Assembly: GCA_029962745.1 (NCBI GenBank) | Contig: CM057162.1 | Span: 8,494,657-8,558,656, forward strand | DNA: 64,000 nt | Origin: Echinometra lucunter | Taxonomy: Eukaryota > Echinodermata > Echinoidea > Camarodonta > Echinometridae | Reading direction: 5' to 3' | In this document: positions 10,879 to 21,104 of the stretch, in pieces | How the letters are laid out: each line of letters begins with the position of its first letter | How positions within the stretch are numbered: position 1 is the first letter of the stretch | The notes under the pieces: generated by a model | Seen by the model: only the letters and a program-made list of their open reading frames with translations | The model's database searches: none | Told to the model about the DNA's origin: nothing | Translations under genes and position numbers: made by a program

Positions 10879-11535
10879 GTATATTTTCTCAGTTGCTTTG
10901 ATATATGCATCTATATCAATAAATACATGAGAAATTAGATGAGAAAATAATAGTAACCTAGCTTAAATAGAAGGGGGGGGGGGGGGGGTCAAAAAGGGGG
11001 ACAACTCTGTCGAGTTTTTATTTGATCTACACTTCTATTGTTCTGTTTGCATATATGCAATCCGAATCTTACATATAACTTAACATCTGCATGCATAAAT
11101 TCAGTGTATACAGAAACTTTTAACATGCATAATGAAATATTATGATTGTATTATAGTTATTACTGGAGTTATATTTGTCATTTTTCATAATTTCGTTGAT
11201 GGTGATAATGATTGTTATTTCCATTGTTTATATCGCGCATATATCTTTCATTCTGTAGGAATGCTCTGGAAAACATATTCAATTTGGTGGACTGATGATT
11301 GAAAGAGAAAAGAGAGACACGAAGAAACACATTGAATAACCACATGACTAACATTGCAACCTTGTCTCTATATTTGCCTTTTCTTTCTACAGCTGGTAGG
11401 CCTGAAGAGTCAGTTAACAGTGGGAAAATTCGACAGTCCGAAACTCCTGTCACAGATAACGCTAATTTCGATTACTATTCAAACGATCAATCAGACATGT
11501 CGGAAGCAATAGCGAGAGCACAGGCTTTCATATGA
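1799..11535 (+). CDS. Multi-exon gene: tandem death-fold-domain protein (partial at 5' end)
   Basis: This is the whole span of a spliced gene assembled by hand from exons 1799-2047, 2847-3143, 4242-4499, 4867-5118, 6376-6486, 7565-7642 and 8798-8872. It ends either in 9178-9218 or in 10712-10789 plus 11393-11535. All joins are GT-AG and phase 1, and each gives an uninterrupted frame. The first four exons each encode an 83-99 residue helical module with the death-fold pattern (LA..LG, a central W or equivalent, then L..AL...G...A). The rest is a hydrophilic Lys/Glu-rich tail. Death-fold proteins are cytoplasmic adaptors for apoptotic and innate immune signalling; that role here is inferred from family only. 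The visible part codes for about 453 (short end) or 513 (long end) residues. The first visible exon needs one base from an upstream exon, so the true start is not seen. No transmembrane segment or enzymatic domain is visible. Confidence 0.7.
2154..2480. mobile_element. MITE with TTTTGCACCC ends (intronic)
   Basis: The ends are AAGGTTCAATTTTGCACCC and the inverse of AAGGGTTCAGTTTTGCACCC. The interior repeats GGGTGCAA/TTGCACCC in both orientations. A second copy is at about 20793-21000. It lies in the intron after the first visible exon. Confidence 0.65.
2847..3143 (+). CDS. Exon: death-fold module 2
   Basis: The acceptor is TTCTAG at 2841-2846 and the donor is TTTG/GTAAGT at 3143/3144. The exon is 297 nt, phase 1 to phase 1. 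Joining the G of the previous exon to CT gives an Ala codon and the frame runs open into LLPRRKEGDIFNVEQIELAF. The core then shows FAKALGISDQLL, a middle helix around MVQELKTKSRK and VKALKNTGFPEEAKLIYF, the usual order for a death domain (LA.LG....I, LL..W, L..AL....A). The central Trp seen in many death domains is absent here. Neighbouring exons carry the same fold, so tandem exon duplication is likely. Confidence 0.7.
3188..3787. mobile_element. Foldback MITE, TA target (intronic)
   Basis: The terminal inverted repeats are CTGCTAGAAAAAGTACTC and its complement, and the inverted arms extend nearly to the centre around 3520. TA flanks it at 3186-3187 and 3788-3789. It sits 45 nt downstream of the donor at 3143. 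Confidence 0.8.
4242..4499 (+). CDS. Exon: death-domain module 3
   Basis: The acceptor is TTTTCAG ending at 4241 and the donor is TCAG/GTATTC at 4499/4500. The exon is 258 nt, phase 1 to phase 1, 86 residues. This is the clearest death domain of the set: MAQLAKQLSVPDDIQGM (helices 1-2), HQKSVLLQWKDTV with the conserved Trp (helix 4), then LVLADALFNIGEKQLALDI (helices 5-6). Death domains pair homotypically in oligomeric signalling complexes. No catalytic residues are expected or seen. Confidence 0.75.
4867..5118 (+). CDS. Exon: death-domain module 4
   Basis: The acceptor is TTTCCAG ending at 4866 and the donor is GCAG/GTAGTT at 5118/5119. The exon is 252 nt, phase 1 to phase 1, 84 residues. 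The module reads ELLAKTIPEERLGELSKVLG, then CQEVITAWASDEKF with a Trp in the expected helix, then KLSNQLLDAGFYTFAHEIM. It matches module 3 in size, exon phase and helix spacing, although the residues have diverged strongly. The LG spacing and the W position support a death fold. Confidence 0.72.
5329..6009. mobile_element. DNA element with TAGACCAATTCCAC ends
   Basis: The ends are TAGACCAATTCCAC and GTGGAATTGGTCTA, flanked by TA on both sides. An inverted copy lies at 21500-22271. No transposase is recognised. It occupies most of the intron between the last death-domain exon and the linker exons. Confidence 0.75.
6376..6486 (+). CDS. Exon: Lys/Glu-rich linker 1
   Basis: The acceptor is TTTGTAG ending at 6375 and the donor is GAAG/GTAGAC at 6486/6487. 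The exon is 111 nt, phase 1 to phase 1. It encodes GAWRGKEDKKATQKEAEDK and a Pro/Gly-containing stretch QEPPNGDGTAKEE. The sequence is hydrophilic and low in complexity, probably disordered or a short coiled coil. Its start (GA..-KEDKK) resembles the next exon, which suggests they arose by exon duplication. Confidence 0.6.
6487..7564. other. Intron with repeat debris
   Basis: It holds a G-rich stretch near 6625-6680, a fragment around 6880-6950, the small palindromic element at 7005-7145 and a CA/TA microsatellite at 7338-7367. No exon is supported. Confidence 0.6.
7005..7145. mobile_element. Small palindromic MITE (GTTTCATGA ends)
   Basis: The ends read CGTTTCATGAA and TCCATGAAACG, and the middle contains CTCAGCCAATCAA. 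A related copy is at 43855-43972 with the same CTCAGCCAATCAA core and TTTCATGA-type ends. Confidence 0.55.
7565..7642 (+). CDS. Exon: Lys/Glu-rich linker 2
   Basis: The acceptor is TTCTATAG ending at 7564 and the donor is GAAG/GTAACA at 7642/7643. The exon is 78 nt, phase 1 to phase 1, encoding GAEQDKEDKKIIEIRDETHR and KNTGKE. It shares the GA.-KEDKK opening with the previous exon. No known domain is visible. Confidence 0.6.
7643..8797. other. Intron, mostly unique sequence and simple repeats
   Basis: Several short open frames (for example 7661-8260) have no recognisable domain and no splice support. From 8302 there is a TTCAATTCAATTCA tract and an A/AAC-rich tail that looks like a retroposon 3' end. 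Confidence 0.5.
8798..8872 (+). CDS. Exon: hydrophilic linker 3
   Basis: The acceptor is CTTTTCAG ending at 8797 and the donor is GAAG/GTAAAT at 8872/8873. The exon is 75 nt, phase 1 to phase 1, encoding GGSQEKNNNLTVGASEEDNA and SNRKE. It is the last exon shared by the two proposed 3' ends. No domain is recognised. Confidence 0.58.
9178..9218 (+). CDS. Alternative terminal exon (short isoform)
   Basis: The acceptor TTTTTAAATAG ends at 9177. Joined in phase 1 to the exon ending at 8872, it encodes DAEHEKEQQKATD and then TAG at 9216-9218. The opening again resembles the linker exons. The frame stays open only until this stop, which marks it as terminal. Several A/T-rich AATAA-like hexamers follow within 60 nt, but no perfect AATAAA, so the poly(A) site is not fixed. 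If this exon is skipped, 8872 joins 10712 in frame. Confidence 0.5.
9219..10711. other. Region between the two alternative 3' ends
   Basis: This is the presumed 3' UTR of the short isoform followed by intron of the long isoform. I see no other exon. It contains a poly(A) run at 10047-10060 and an ACA repeat near 10570. An AATAAA lies near 10103. Confidence 0.5.
10712..10789 (+). CDS. Alternative penultimate exon (long isoform)
   Basis: The acceptor is GTTAAG ending at 10711 (AAG type, weak) and the donor is CAAG/GTAACG at 10789/10790. The exon is 78 nt, phase 1 to phase 1, encoding GELQDMEGAVPTEINTTEIT and NTINEQ. It has the same size and phase as the linker exon at 7565-7642. A long CA then TA microsatellite starts about ten bases into the following intron. 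Confidence 0.5.
10799..10872. repeat. (CA)n(TA)n microsatellite beside a splice donor
   Basis: A run of CA followed directly by TA begins about ten bases after the donor of the exon at 10712-10789. CA-repeat RNA is a known ligand of hnRNP L in animals; an effect here is inference. Confidence 0.9.
11393..11535 (+). CDS. Alternative last exon (long isoform)
   Basis: The acceptor is TTTCTACAG ending at 11392, after a strong pyrimidine tract. Entered in phase 1 it encodes AGRPEESVNSGKIRQSETPV and an acidic, Tyr-containing end (NFDYYSNDQSDMSEAIARAQ) with TGA at 11533-11535. A candidate AATAAA lies at 11705-11710, but it sits in a repeat tail. No domain is recognised. The clean acceptor and matching phase are the support. 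Confidence 0.55.
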
Positions 11536-11569
11536 AGTAACTAATTACAGGTAGTGGTACAATAGAAGA

Positions 11570-11960
11570 ACAAAAAATATCCACTTTTCTGGTTTTCAAT
11601 TGCTTTTTCAAATAGAAATTTTGAAATAAGATGGTTATTTATGACATATCTTTTGTTCCTTAAGAAGTGTGTTTGTTCAATTCAATTCAATTCAATTCAA
11701 TTCAAATAAAACATTTATTTTCTTCCATGTCATTACATTTTTCGTAAACATAAATTCATACATAAATCAATTTGTTATAGAAAATATATAAATATGTACA
11801 TATTGGGTTTAAGGAAGAAGGCGTATACCCTAAAAGCTGAGGCTTGTGGCGGGTTTGTGTGTGTGTGTGTGGGGGGGGGGAAGTGTGTACACACCATCCC
11901 CCGTCTCTGGAAAAAGTGGGGGGGGGGGAGATATATCCCCCATCCCCCGGGATTTATGCC
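11570..11960. mobile_element. Truncated GGCGTAAAT-family element
   Basis: The core (CCACTTTTCTGGTTTTCAAT, then CAAATAGAAATTTTGAAATA) and the right end GGGATTTATGCCAAT match the complete copies at 27915-28488, 51587-52116 and 61892-62323. The left terminus is missing and a TTCAA-repeat tail is inserted at about 11676-11790. Confidence 0.6.
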
Positions 11961-11965
11961 AATCA

Positions 11966-12996
11966 TCACAACTGTAAGTGCATTTCAAAGGAGGAAAGGC
12001 AAATAGACTATAACAGGGCAACTTAACCATCATTTACAGTTTGGATGAATATAATTGACATTCTAATAAACCTCTATATCTGATGCTCACAAAACAGTGG
12101 CATTGATGTAATAACATGTTTCATAGGCCTACAATCACAATAGCTCGAAAGAACTCGAAATTCAAATGTTTTTTTTTTTCTGCTCTTGCGAGCGCGATTG
12201 ATTTCCACGATAGCGATTTTGCAGTATGATGGGGGCCCCTTGTCTTCGCACCTAACATTTCACTTGAAATTAACAGGCTTTTCATTCGGTATTCTTCTAA
12301 TGACTGACCTAATCTTAATCCTCATATCCTAGAGAGTAACTGTGCCGAAAATTTCATCAAAATTTGAATGAGAACAATGTTATTTTCACAAGAATAGACG
12401 ATGCTGTCATTTGGACACTAAAAAAATGGGAAGGTTCCTTTGTCTGCGCACTCATTCACTTTGTACACGCAGTTCGTGATTTTAAAATGAAAGGTGGCAT
12501 TTTCGAGGCATGTGAGTAAAAATACATAAAATAAATGTTATTTACCAGTTTTCCCTCATTTTTCCGCTTATACATATCACCAAAATTCATTTGAAGATGA
12601 CTGTGTTCGTTGTGTCTTTTTAAATGTTAGAATCGCGCAGACTTGGGCACTGCGTGCGCAGACAAGGGACACCAAGCCATGACTTCAATTTATTGCCCGC
12701 TATTTTACACGCAAATTTCTAATGACTTTCATCAGCGGGCAATAAATGATTTTTCGGCCCGCAGTTTATTTGGCTTCTCTAAGCGGGGCAATAGAATGTA
12801 AAAATTACATTGCCCAGATGTCTGATACGGTAAAAATATCAAATATAACACACTTTTACAATGTAGGTTTAGGGACAAAGTACTCGTACTAAGAACATGC
12901 ACAATTTTACAGTGGAGGCTGGAAGAGTTGAATATTTAAATAACACGGGCTGGCCATCGCCCGAGGCGGGAGCCGAGGGTGATATGAATCTAATTT

Positions 12997-13054
<58 letters not shown>

Positions 13055-13901
13055 TATATATAAGTCATATCTCGGAAAGGCAAGTCCATAATATTATTAT
13101 TATTATTATCTACAAGACATCTTGCATAAATTCATGACAAAAATTTCTCAAAATTGTACTAAATTCCTGGTCATTGAATTCAGTAAATGTCGCAGTCGCC
13201 ATCCTGAGCACCGGTGCTATTTCACATTTACGTTAATGCAAGCTCACAAGGCAAGACAAAATCATGCACAAAATTTGCATTGCGCGCAGTAATATGCAAA
13301 TTTCGTCGCCCTTGATCGCGCATTTAAACCAAATTTGATTATTTTCGCAAGCTAAAACATTTCTTGCACGCAAGAAAACGTGGGATATGAAAAAAAATAT
13401 GGAGCCTGGCTTACCGATTGATATGGACTTTTTTCTAAATTTGGTCGATATGATTTCAAAATTGACCTGCTCAGATGTCTTGCATAGGTGATGATAAAAG
13501 ATATGTAATAGTGATGGAGCTCATGGGAGTGAAGGAAAGGATGAATACTAAATCATGCACACTTGTTTTAGTGGAGTTTGAGAACACAGAGAAATAATAC
13601 TTTTCCCTAAGGGAATCAGTTAAGTGGGTGCTTTGAATAAAAAGAAAGAAGTATGCTATATCCCTTCAACATCTGGCAGTAACATACCATCGGGGAAAAA
13701 TATCAACGCTTCACCAGCAGATCTTAACATTACTTCGGTAATTTGATGAGGAGGAACGAAACATTAACACGCTAGAGGGGCAAAGATCACTACATTTATG
13801 TCGAAGGTGAGAGTGAGCAGAATATGAATAACCTTCCAGGACATACACTGGTGTTACATTTCATTTGTTTCATTTGTATGTATATACTGAACGACAACTT
13901 T
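11966..13901. other. Gene-free interval
   Basis: Mostly AT-rich unique-looking sequence. The motif CCTTGTCTGCGCAC and variants recur near 12240, 12437 and (inverted) 12650, hinting at an old element. An AT microsatellite lies at 12999-13062. No exon is supported. Confidence 0.5.
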
Positions 13902-14038
13902 GGGCCCTCTTGCATAAAAAATTGAACTAAAATAAATTAACGCAACTTAATTTTCAACCCATCAGAATTGAGTATTTGGGACTTGCGTTTAATTTTTTGA
14001 GTTGTGTTTAATCGCAACTTTTTATACAAGAGGCCCTC
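13902..14038. mobile_element. Palindromic MITE (GGGCCTCTTGYATAAAAA ends)
   Basis: The ends read GGGCCCTCTTGCATAAAAA and, inverted, GAGGGCCTCTTGTATAAAAA. The interior halves (CGCAACTTAATTTT.. and ..TTAATCGCAACTT) are also inverted. Confidence 0.65.
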
Positions 14039-15000
14039 ATCCTTTCGTCATATACCTATGATATTATGTATCGTTCTGTTTTAGAATTATTATTATTTTT
14101 TAACCATTTAACAAACTTTTGATAATGATTCTTTGAAAGTATATAATAATCTTAATGCATAAACTAATCGTACGTACTTGTGAACTTTGCTTTTGATATT
14201 ATAATACTGTATTTATTCAGATACCATTGCCCAATTGACAAAGACATCTGCTTGTTACTCTGTGTACAAGGTGACAGTTATACTATAAACATGTCAAACA
14301 TGTCAAATATCAGCAATTACAACTGATCATCATACATTTGTAGAAATACATTTCAGAACTATTAGTGTGCTAAACATGTTCAAATAGTGATGCTCATACG
14401 AAAATAAATCAAGCCGAATGTCTTTATACTGTACATGCAGAGAAACACATGTGGCTCGGATAATAATTTTCAGATGTTCATTTGTATAATATCATTGTGA
14501 AAGGCTTGTGTTGACAAATATTTTTAATATGTTATCTTCTGGAATGTTTTGCAGATATAGATTTATGTAAGTTATTTTCGTTACATGTAAATAATTATAC
14601 ATTATACAAGTTAGTAAGTAATAGGATGTACAGCATATTCTAATTCCATCAATAAACAGAGGATTATTGTAGTATATAGACCAATTCGGTGTGAGTGCTG
14701 TTTTTTATGATAATTTCTAACGGGGGGGGGGGGGGGGGGCTTCAAGTATGCCTAACAAAACTAACAAAAGATGATTTATGCACTGACACAGCAACGCACC
14801 TGGCTCATTGCACAACCAATTGAATCAGTTTTTGTTCTTCTTTGCAAGCCCCCCACTTATGGCCGAGATGAGTTGCAGCGTTTTGAAACCGGATCTACAC
14901 CATTTGTAGCAATTCACTGTTTGAAAATTACTCGTACGTATCATTTCATTTACATAGGTTTTCCAGGTCAAGTGTCCACTGGTTGGAACCAGTCATCCGT
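14039..15000. other. Gene-free interval
   Basis: AT-rich sequence with a poly-G run at about 14722-14740 and a TATAGACCAATTC fragment at 14677 resembling the end of the 5329-6009 element. No coding signal. Confidence 0.5.
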
Positions 15001-15004
15001 ATAG

Positions 15005-16870
15005 GCAGTTCAAATGTCCATGTTGTTAAATATATGTCCACATTAAAATAATGGTGTCACTTTAGGCAGTTCAGATGTCTAGAGAGATAAGTCAAAGTCC
15101 ATGTTTGTACTCAATGCACCTATAGTACATGTATTTCAAATAACCGATTAGGGAGTTAAAATGTCCATGTAAGAATTATACGTCCTTAAAGTACATGTCA
15201 AATAGCCTATTAGGGACTTCAAAAGTCACATCAGTAAATGCATTTCCAATTAGCTGGAGCAATGTCCAATCAAGGAAATCAAATGTCGTAGGCCTATAGT
15301 GATCTCAATTGTTAGTAGTGTACTTGGACCGAATATACACTGGCGTAGTTAAGGGGGAGGCACAAGGGGGTCATGGCCCCCTATTGATCGGTGAGCAAAT
15401 TAAAAAAAAATATTAAAAAAATGAAATGAAACTTTCATCGAGTTCACTACACATAACTTACCCTACCCCTGCCCTGGGAAATGAAAGTAAATTGTAAATA
15501 TGCCTCTTCTCATATAATTTACGCCAATACTGAATCTTAGTGTAAAGAAGATGTCGTTTTCACGCACGAATTTTCAAATATCTCCCTCTCCTTGCCCTTC
15601 ATATGCTACTTCTCATATAAGTTACCCCTAATACTGCATTTTAGTGTGCAGAAAATGCTATTTTCATGCACGAATTAAAAAATATCCCTATCGTGGGAGG
15701 GAGGATACCGGAGGGGGGATTCCCCCTCCCACACCCTCAGCTTCCCCCGCCCCTCCTATATGCCATTTCTGATATAAGTTATCCCTCATACTGGATTTTT
15801 TGGTGCAGAAAATTCCATTTTCGTACACGAATTTTCAAAAATCTCATTACCGTGGATGGGATGTATACCCTCCCACACCTTCGATCCCCCGCTCGTTCGC
15901 TTCGCTCCCTCGCCTCCCCCCCTCCTGTTGAAAATTCCTGGATACGCCTTTGCGCATATAACCATTTCCTTACATACAAATTGTAGTGTTCTGTATAAGG
16001 CATACATATCACGGGACATCAAGCACAAGTGTAAAAAAAAAATCTGCTTTTTCTTGAAATGTTCGTTAACCAAACTCAGAATAGATCTTGTGAATATGAC
16101 TTCCTTACATGTCACATTTCATATGGAAAAAAAAAGAAACAATTCTGGGCAGTATCTATTCTGTTACTGTAATCAATTTTGATAGTCATATATCAAATAA
16201 AAATGATACACACATGTATTTACCTTTTTCCTTTCATAAAAAAAATCAAGACACAGGTTTTTTAATTATGGGGAATATTTCTCAATCTCTTGCATTATCC
16301 TTCTTCAAACACAAATGTAAATTTGCTTTTGCACACTTTTATACACTTTGAATACTTTTACATGTACCCATTCCGATAATTTTCTTGTTATTTCAGGAAT
16401 AGATGCATGCACACTTTTTTCTACAGAGAAAAAGAAATGTCAATTTTACTTTCAAGTTGTTGAGAGATTTTTTTCCACTTGTTTGCATTACCTGAGACAT
16501 ATCACCATCTTTGCTGTCTGCTTTAGGCCTAGTCAACAGACACATGAATTACCTATACGACATTTGTTTTACCTATGAGAGACTTGATACTCTAATTGAC
16601 ACAGGATTACGTAACAATTTTTATTGTGTGGATATTTGACTCCTCAGAGGGGATATTGGACTTGCTACATGGACATTTCATTTCCCTTTTCAAAACGATT
16701 TCTATTGTATCTGATTCTATTGTGTGTTGCTATTTTAATTCTCTATGGACATCTTATTTACCTGTTTGGATATTTGTTAAGCTTTAGGGGACTTTGATTT
16801 CCCTATTGACACTTGAATTACCTACTATGACATTTGATCTGATACTGCGGATACTTGACCTGGAAAACCT
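15005..16870. repeat. Degenerate tandem-repeat region interrupted by insertions
   Basis: From 15005 to 15330 the pattern TAGG.AGTTnAAATGTCCATG recurs. From about 16500 to 16870 the reverse complement form (ATGGACATTTnATTTCCCT) recurs. The two halves are in opposite orientation on either side of inserted DNA, including the element at 15338-15952. Confidence 0.45.
15338..15952. mobile_element. hAT-like non-autonomous element
   Basis: It starts CACTGGCGTAGTTAAGG and ends CCTGGATACGCCTTTG. The flanks are CGAATATA (15330-15337) and CGCATATA (15953-15960), an 8-bp duplication with one mismatch. A GGGGG-rich left and CCCCCC-rich right interior and a GCTCGTTCGCTTCGCTC motif match the other elements of this type in the window. 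Confidence 0.6.
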
Positions 16871-17089
16871 ATATCAAAATGGTCGTTTGTTTGTACGAAG
16901 ATTCCTTTCAGAATTTAAAGTCTCGTAATCCAAAGTGGAGATGTGTTAAGTATACTGACCTTGGTTTCCATTGTGTTGGAATATTTCTGTTCATAACAAA
17001 ATTTCTGCTTTGTTGGTCATTTGGAACCTCAAATATAACGTCGATATGTAACCTATAGATAAGGAAAGTCGCCACACTGTGCGGATCTC

Positions 17090-18708
17090 AATTAACCAGT
17101 TCAATTTCAGTTCAGTTCACGTTTATTCACTGTTTTCTTTCATCATAAACATAAAATTATCAATACAACGCATAACATGATTAACAGAAATAAGTAATGA
17201 CAGCAGTAATAACAATGTCTTTTCATCGATATAATCAATATTAAATAATCAATCACAGAAATGCGCATATTTGACCAAAGGCATATTAGTGAGGAAACAG
17301 TTGGACATGTTGAAAAGCAAAGCTTGTAAAACACATGCCCAATTTTAAATGTTAAAATACTTAATGTCTATTATGTATTATGATTTCGTCACAGAATCTG
17401 ATCGTTCAGCATAGACTGATAGCCATAAGCTTGCACATGCAGTGTTTCGTGTTAAAGTTTGAAGTTATAATCATCTGAAATTAACTATGTGCACCTTCTT
17501 AAACACGATTACAAGTACTTGATTCAAATCGATCAGTCGTCACATGTTTAAGTTGAATTCGGCCAAGCTGGTAAAGTCGCTATGAATGACAAGTGTCATT
17601 CAGAATTCTATTTTGGTGGATGTTTTTATTGAACAAATAAAACACAAGAAGTTAGTAGTTACGTGAAAAAGGGAAATCTATTTCAGGAAAACCAAACAAT
17701 GTCATGTCCAACATGTCTAAAAAGGTACAGTTTTATACCACCTTAAAAGCAAATGAAAGGCTTTATTGTTCCATAGACATAATAGATGAGGGGACCAACG
17801 ACTGCTGTCCATTAAGTTTGTGTTCAATGCTGAGAATTACTTTTGAGAATACTAGCTGATTAGTGAACCTAAGAGGATTCCATATTGTATTACTGTAGAA
17901 TAGAATGTATTTGGAAGACTAAAACCGTAATTAACACGTTTTATAAATGACAAAAAACAAATTAACAACTTCTATACTTGGCTTAAATACTGTGATAAGC
18001 GATAACCAGATAGATGTCCTTCCACCTATCAAAAATGATGGTTCGTCATGAAATAAACAGATTTCATTTTCGGCCCTGAAGGAAATAGCCATCATATCAC
18101 TGACATAATATATGTTATTTATTGTGGGTTCTTTTCAAGTGTTCATATTATGTCAGTATCTTAAACGTGATAATAGATCGTTCTTTAATATATTCCTGTA
18201 GGCCATCACACCATCGTTCAATTATTCGTTACACAGTTTCCTCTTTAACTAGAACTAGGTTATCTCAGATTGCAGAAGACCGAGATTCCTTTTAAAACAG
18301 AGTTCATGCCATGCTTCTGCTACTGTCACAAGCAGATTGGGAGCTCATGAGTTTAAAGGCAATTATTAATCATATCATGAAAATTGAAATGAAGACTGGC
18401 ATTATTGCGATTATTATGTATTCTGTCATGTGGTCATGAAAGGTATAAGATAGATTGATGTTATAGGTACCAAATAAACGTATAATCATCTCTTTTTTAG
18501 GGGACTGACGTATTCTAGAGTATTAATTGTTATGAAACACTTTTGCCACATGAGAAACATGGTGCATGCAGTGCCCACTCACCATGCGTGTTGCATGGGA
18601 AATAATTATTTCAGATAGTATAGAAACTATAGTATAGAAATATGTCTGATGTTGTTTCTTCGATGCTTTGAATTGCTTTGACATTTGTACTTTTCTGTCG
18701 ATAAATCT
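17090..18708. other. Gene-free interval
   Basis: It begins with a TTCAATTTCAGTTCAGTTCA retroposon-tail-like stretch (17098-17160). The rest is AT-rich with no supported exon or repeat structure. Confidence 0.45.
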
Positions 18709-18740
18709 TACCAGGCAATATTAAGTAATATTGCCTGGTA
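18709..18740. repeat. Perfect 15-bp-arm hairpin
   Basis: TACCAGGCAATATTA is followed by two bases and its exact reverse complement. It may be the core of a decayed palindromic element. No terminator-like U-run follows. Confidence 0.8.
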
Positions 18741-18975
18741 GGGGTAATATCAATACAAGTTTTATTCTTATAAAGTACAGTTGTGGTGAAGACAACCAAC
18801 TTTATGTTTGGAAGTTTCTCGATCGGGAACGAATGAGTGTGAGGAAAGATAACGGAGAATGAGGACGTAGCCGGACCTAAAAAAAAAAAGCATGAAACGA
18901 AGCTTTCGGCCTATAACGGATTCTTTCAAGTTCTGAAGGAAGTATGGAAACTTATACATTTATGATGATATGTGG

Positions 18976-19526
18976 AGCTTATTTCCAAAAGGCGCTAAAT
19001 GCATTTTTACCGAAACCAAGCTATTAGCACGTTTGTTCCATATGCGCTTTGAATAGAAAAATATTTCAGGAAATTATTCAAAAATGGGTAAAGAATAGGT
19101 ATTTTCAAAAGGCGCTAAATCCATTTGAAGTGAAACAATCTTCCTTCTTCGAAACCTCAGAACCTTCCACAGTTGGAAGTACCAACATTAGTCATCTAAA
19201 AATGACAATAAAAGAAATCCTGTTTGAGTAGTAATTTTTAAAGATTTTTTTTTTCTGTATTTTTCATTTGTACCGATTTAGCGAATGTTGGAAATAATTT
19301 TTTTCTCAACAGTGGAAATCACTATGAAATATTAATATAAATAAATCTGAGAAAAAAAAAAAAAACTACTCGCACATTTTTAATTGTCATTTATGTGTTA
19401 TGTTGGTATACTTCCAACTGTAAAAAAAAAGTTTTGACCTTCTGAAGAAGGAAAATTGGTTGAATAAAAATCCTCGATGAACTCGAAATCACTCAAAGTG
19501 GGTTTAGCGTCTTTTGGAAATAAGTT
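18976..19526. mobile_element. Foldback MITE (AGCTTATTTCCAAAAG ends)
   Basis: The left end AGCTTATTTCCAAAAGGCGC and the right end CTTTTGGAAATAAGTT are inverted, and an inner pair (GTTGGAAGTACCAACAT and ATGTTGGTATACTTCCAAC) is inverted too. The same family occupies 1-406. Confidence 0.7.
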
Positions 19527-19582
19527 CTTCAAACATACATTCACCTGTTACTTTATGGTTAATCATTTCTTTTTCATTCAAT

Positions 19583-19835
19583 GTAGCGCGCTCCTTAGGG
19601 GGGAGGGTGCAGGGAGGGGGAGTTTCCCCCCTCCCGCGCGAGGCGCGGAAGCTCCGACGTTTCTTTGAGTTGTTCCTGTCTGCTCCCGCTCTTCTTACGT
19701 TCTCTTACCTTTTTGCTTTTTTTCGCTCCTGCTTTTTTTTTCTTGTATTTTTCTTTTTTTCTTTCTTTTTTGTTGGCGTTTTAGAGGGGGCGCCCGCCCC
19801 CATCGCCCCCCCCGGCTACGTGGGTGCACTCCCAT
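19583..19835. repeat. Fragment of a G-run element
   Basis: The stretch GGGAGGGTGCAGGGAGGGG followed by CGCGGAAGCTCCGACGTTTC matches parts of 62330-62560. No matching end pair was found, so it is treated as a fragment. Confidence 0.5.
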
Positions 19836-20171
19836 GGTATAGGAGCTTCTTGCAGTATTGACGGTTTGCAACTCTGTAAAAGAACGCTATTTGGGACTAC
19901 AAACTTAAACCCTGTGTCTAGTTTTGGTAAATCTAAGAATATTCATTATCAGAGTTTGAATCCATTGCCAGATAAACAGATAAAACCAGGTGTTATATCA
20001 TAAAACGCATTAGTATTGATATTATGCTTGTTTTCTGCCTTGCTGTGCATGCTATTTGTGAAATTGTGAATGCGTTACTTTACAGTAGAAAGGGAGTCTA
20101 TGGAGAAATAATGAAATTCGCGTGATATCACTAATATAAAATTGAAAATAAACCATGGTTGAAATTTATTT

Positions 20172-20224
20172 GGGGGGGGGGGGGGCTGGCGCCCCCAAGC
20201 CCCCCCCCCCCTCCAGTACGCCAG
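20172..20224. repeat. G-run / C-run hairpin with TACGCCAGTG end
   Basis: A run of G and a run of C flank CTGGCGCCCCCAAG, ending CCAGTACGCCAGTG. It looks like an extreme internal deletion of a G-run hAT-like element. No left terminus was recognised. Confidence 0.45.
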
Positions 20225-20792
20225 TGATTGTCAAGCACAGTATTAATATAATGCTCACACATTCCACTGCGCCATAACAGTGAACACATTTTAGAAGAAA
20301 AGAATGTGCGACATATTTCATTTCTATACTTCACGCCTCAACGATATTCACTCCGATGTCAGGACTTGTACTTTAATTTGTATCTATTATGGTAACTTCC
20401 CAATTTGCGATTCGTTATAACCTGGTAACAGGGAATATATATCTGTTTATATCGGAACATATCGATTGTCGAGAGATTACTCTCCCTGAATGATTTTGCC
20501 GAAAAGAATATGCTAAGATTCGAGGCATCGTTGCCTATCCATGACTGGTTTCCTTAAAATCCAACTTAGGCAATTTTCTCGGAAGAAAGATAAAATCCCT
20601 TTAATGTTCTAATGTGTGGAGAGGTGCAGTCCACCGTTATCATATAAAAAATAACGGCACTAAACTGAACAGTCACACATTCATACATAAACATGACATA
20701 TCTACAGGTTTATTTTTGTGTCTTTGAAAAGATAAAAATAAATGATTTACTATTTCTAGTTATTAGAAGCTTTTACAACACACCAAGAAGAA

Positions 20793-21000
20793 CGTCTAAT
20801 TTTGCACCCTTCAAATGTCATACCAGGAGCTCCTTTATGAGTGCAACGTTGCACCCCCCAAAAAGCACTTTGCGCCATTAAGGGTTCAGTGAGCTACATT
20901 TCGCACCCTTAAAGGCGCAGAGTTATACACTTTGAGGAAGGTACAAAGTTGTATCCTTTTGGATGCCAATGTTTATGCACCCTTGCACTTAAGGGTACAA
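20793..21000. mobile_element. Second copy of the TTTTGCACCC MITE
   Basis: TTTTGCACCCTTCAAATGT and GAGCTCCTTTATG match 2156-2205 in the same orientation. The right part is diverged and runs into LINE-related sequence. Confidence 0.55.
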
Positions 21001-21104
21001 ATGATGATGATAATGGAAATCATTTTTATCGCGCAATTTATCTGCAGAAACTTTCAAAGAGCCCTCAATATGCCCCATATTATTTACACAAGAAAGACAA
21101 ATCA

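Noticed and set aside
12232..12675. Possible MITE with CCTTGTCTGCGCAC ends
   Set aside because: The motif occurs three times in mixed orientation, but the ends do not match well and no target duplication is visible.
15666..16182. Frames of about 107 residues on both strands
   Set aside because: They overlap the hAT-like element and its C-run; composition is low complexity.
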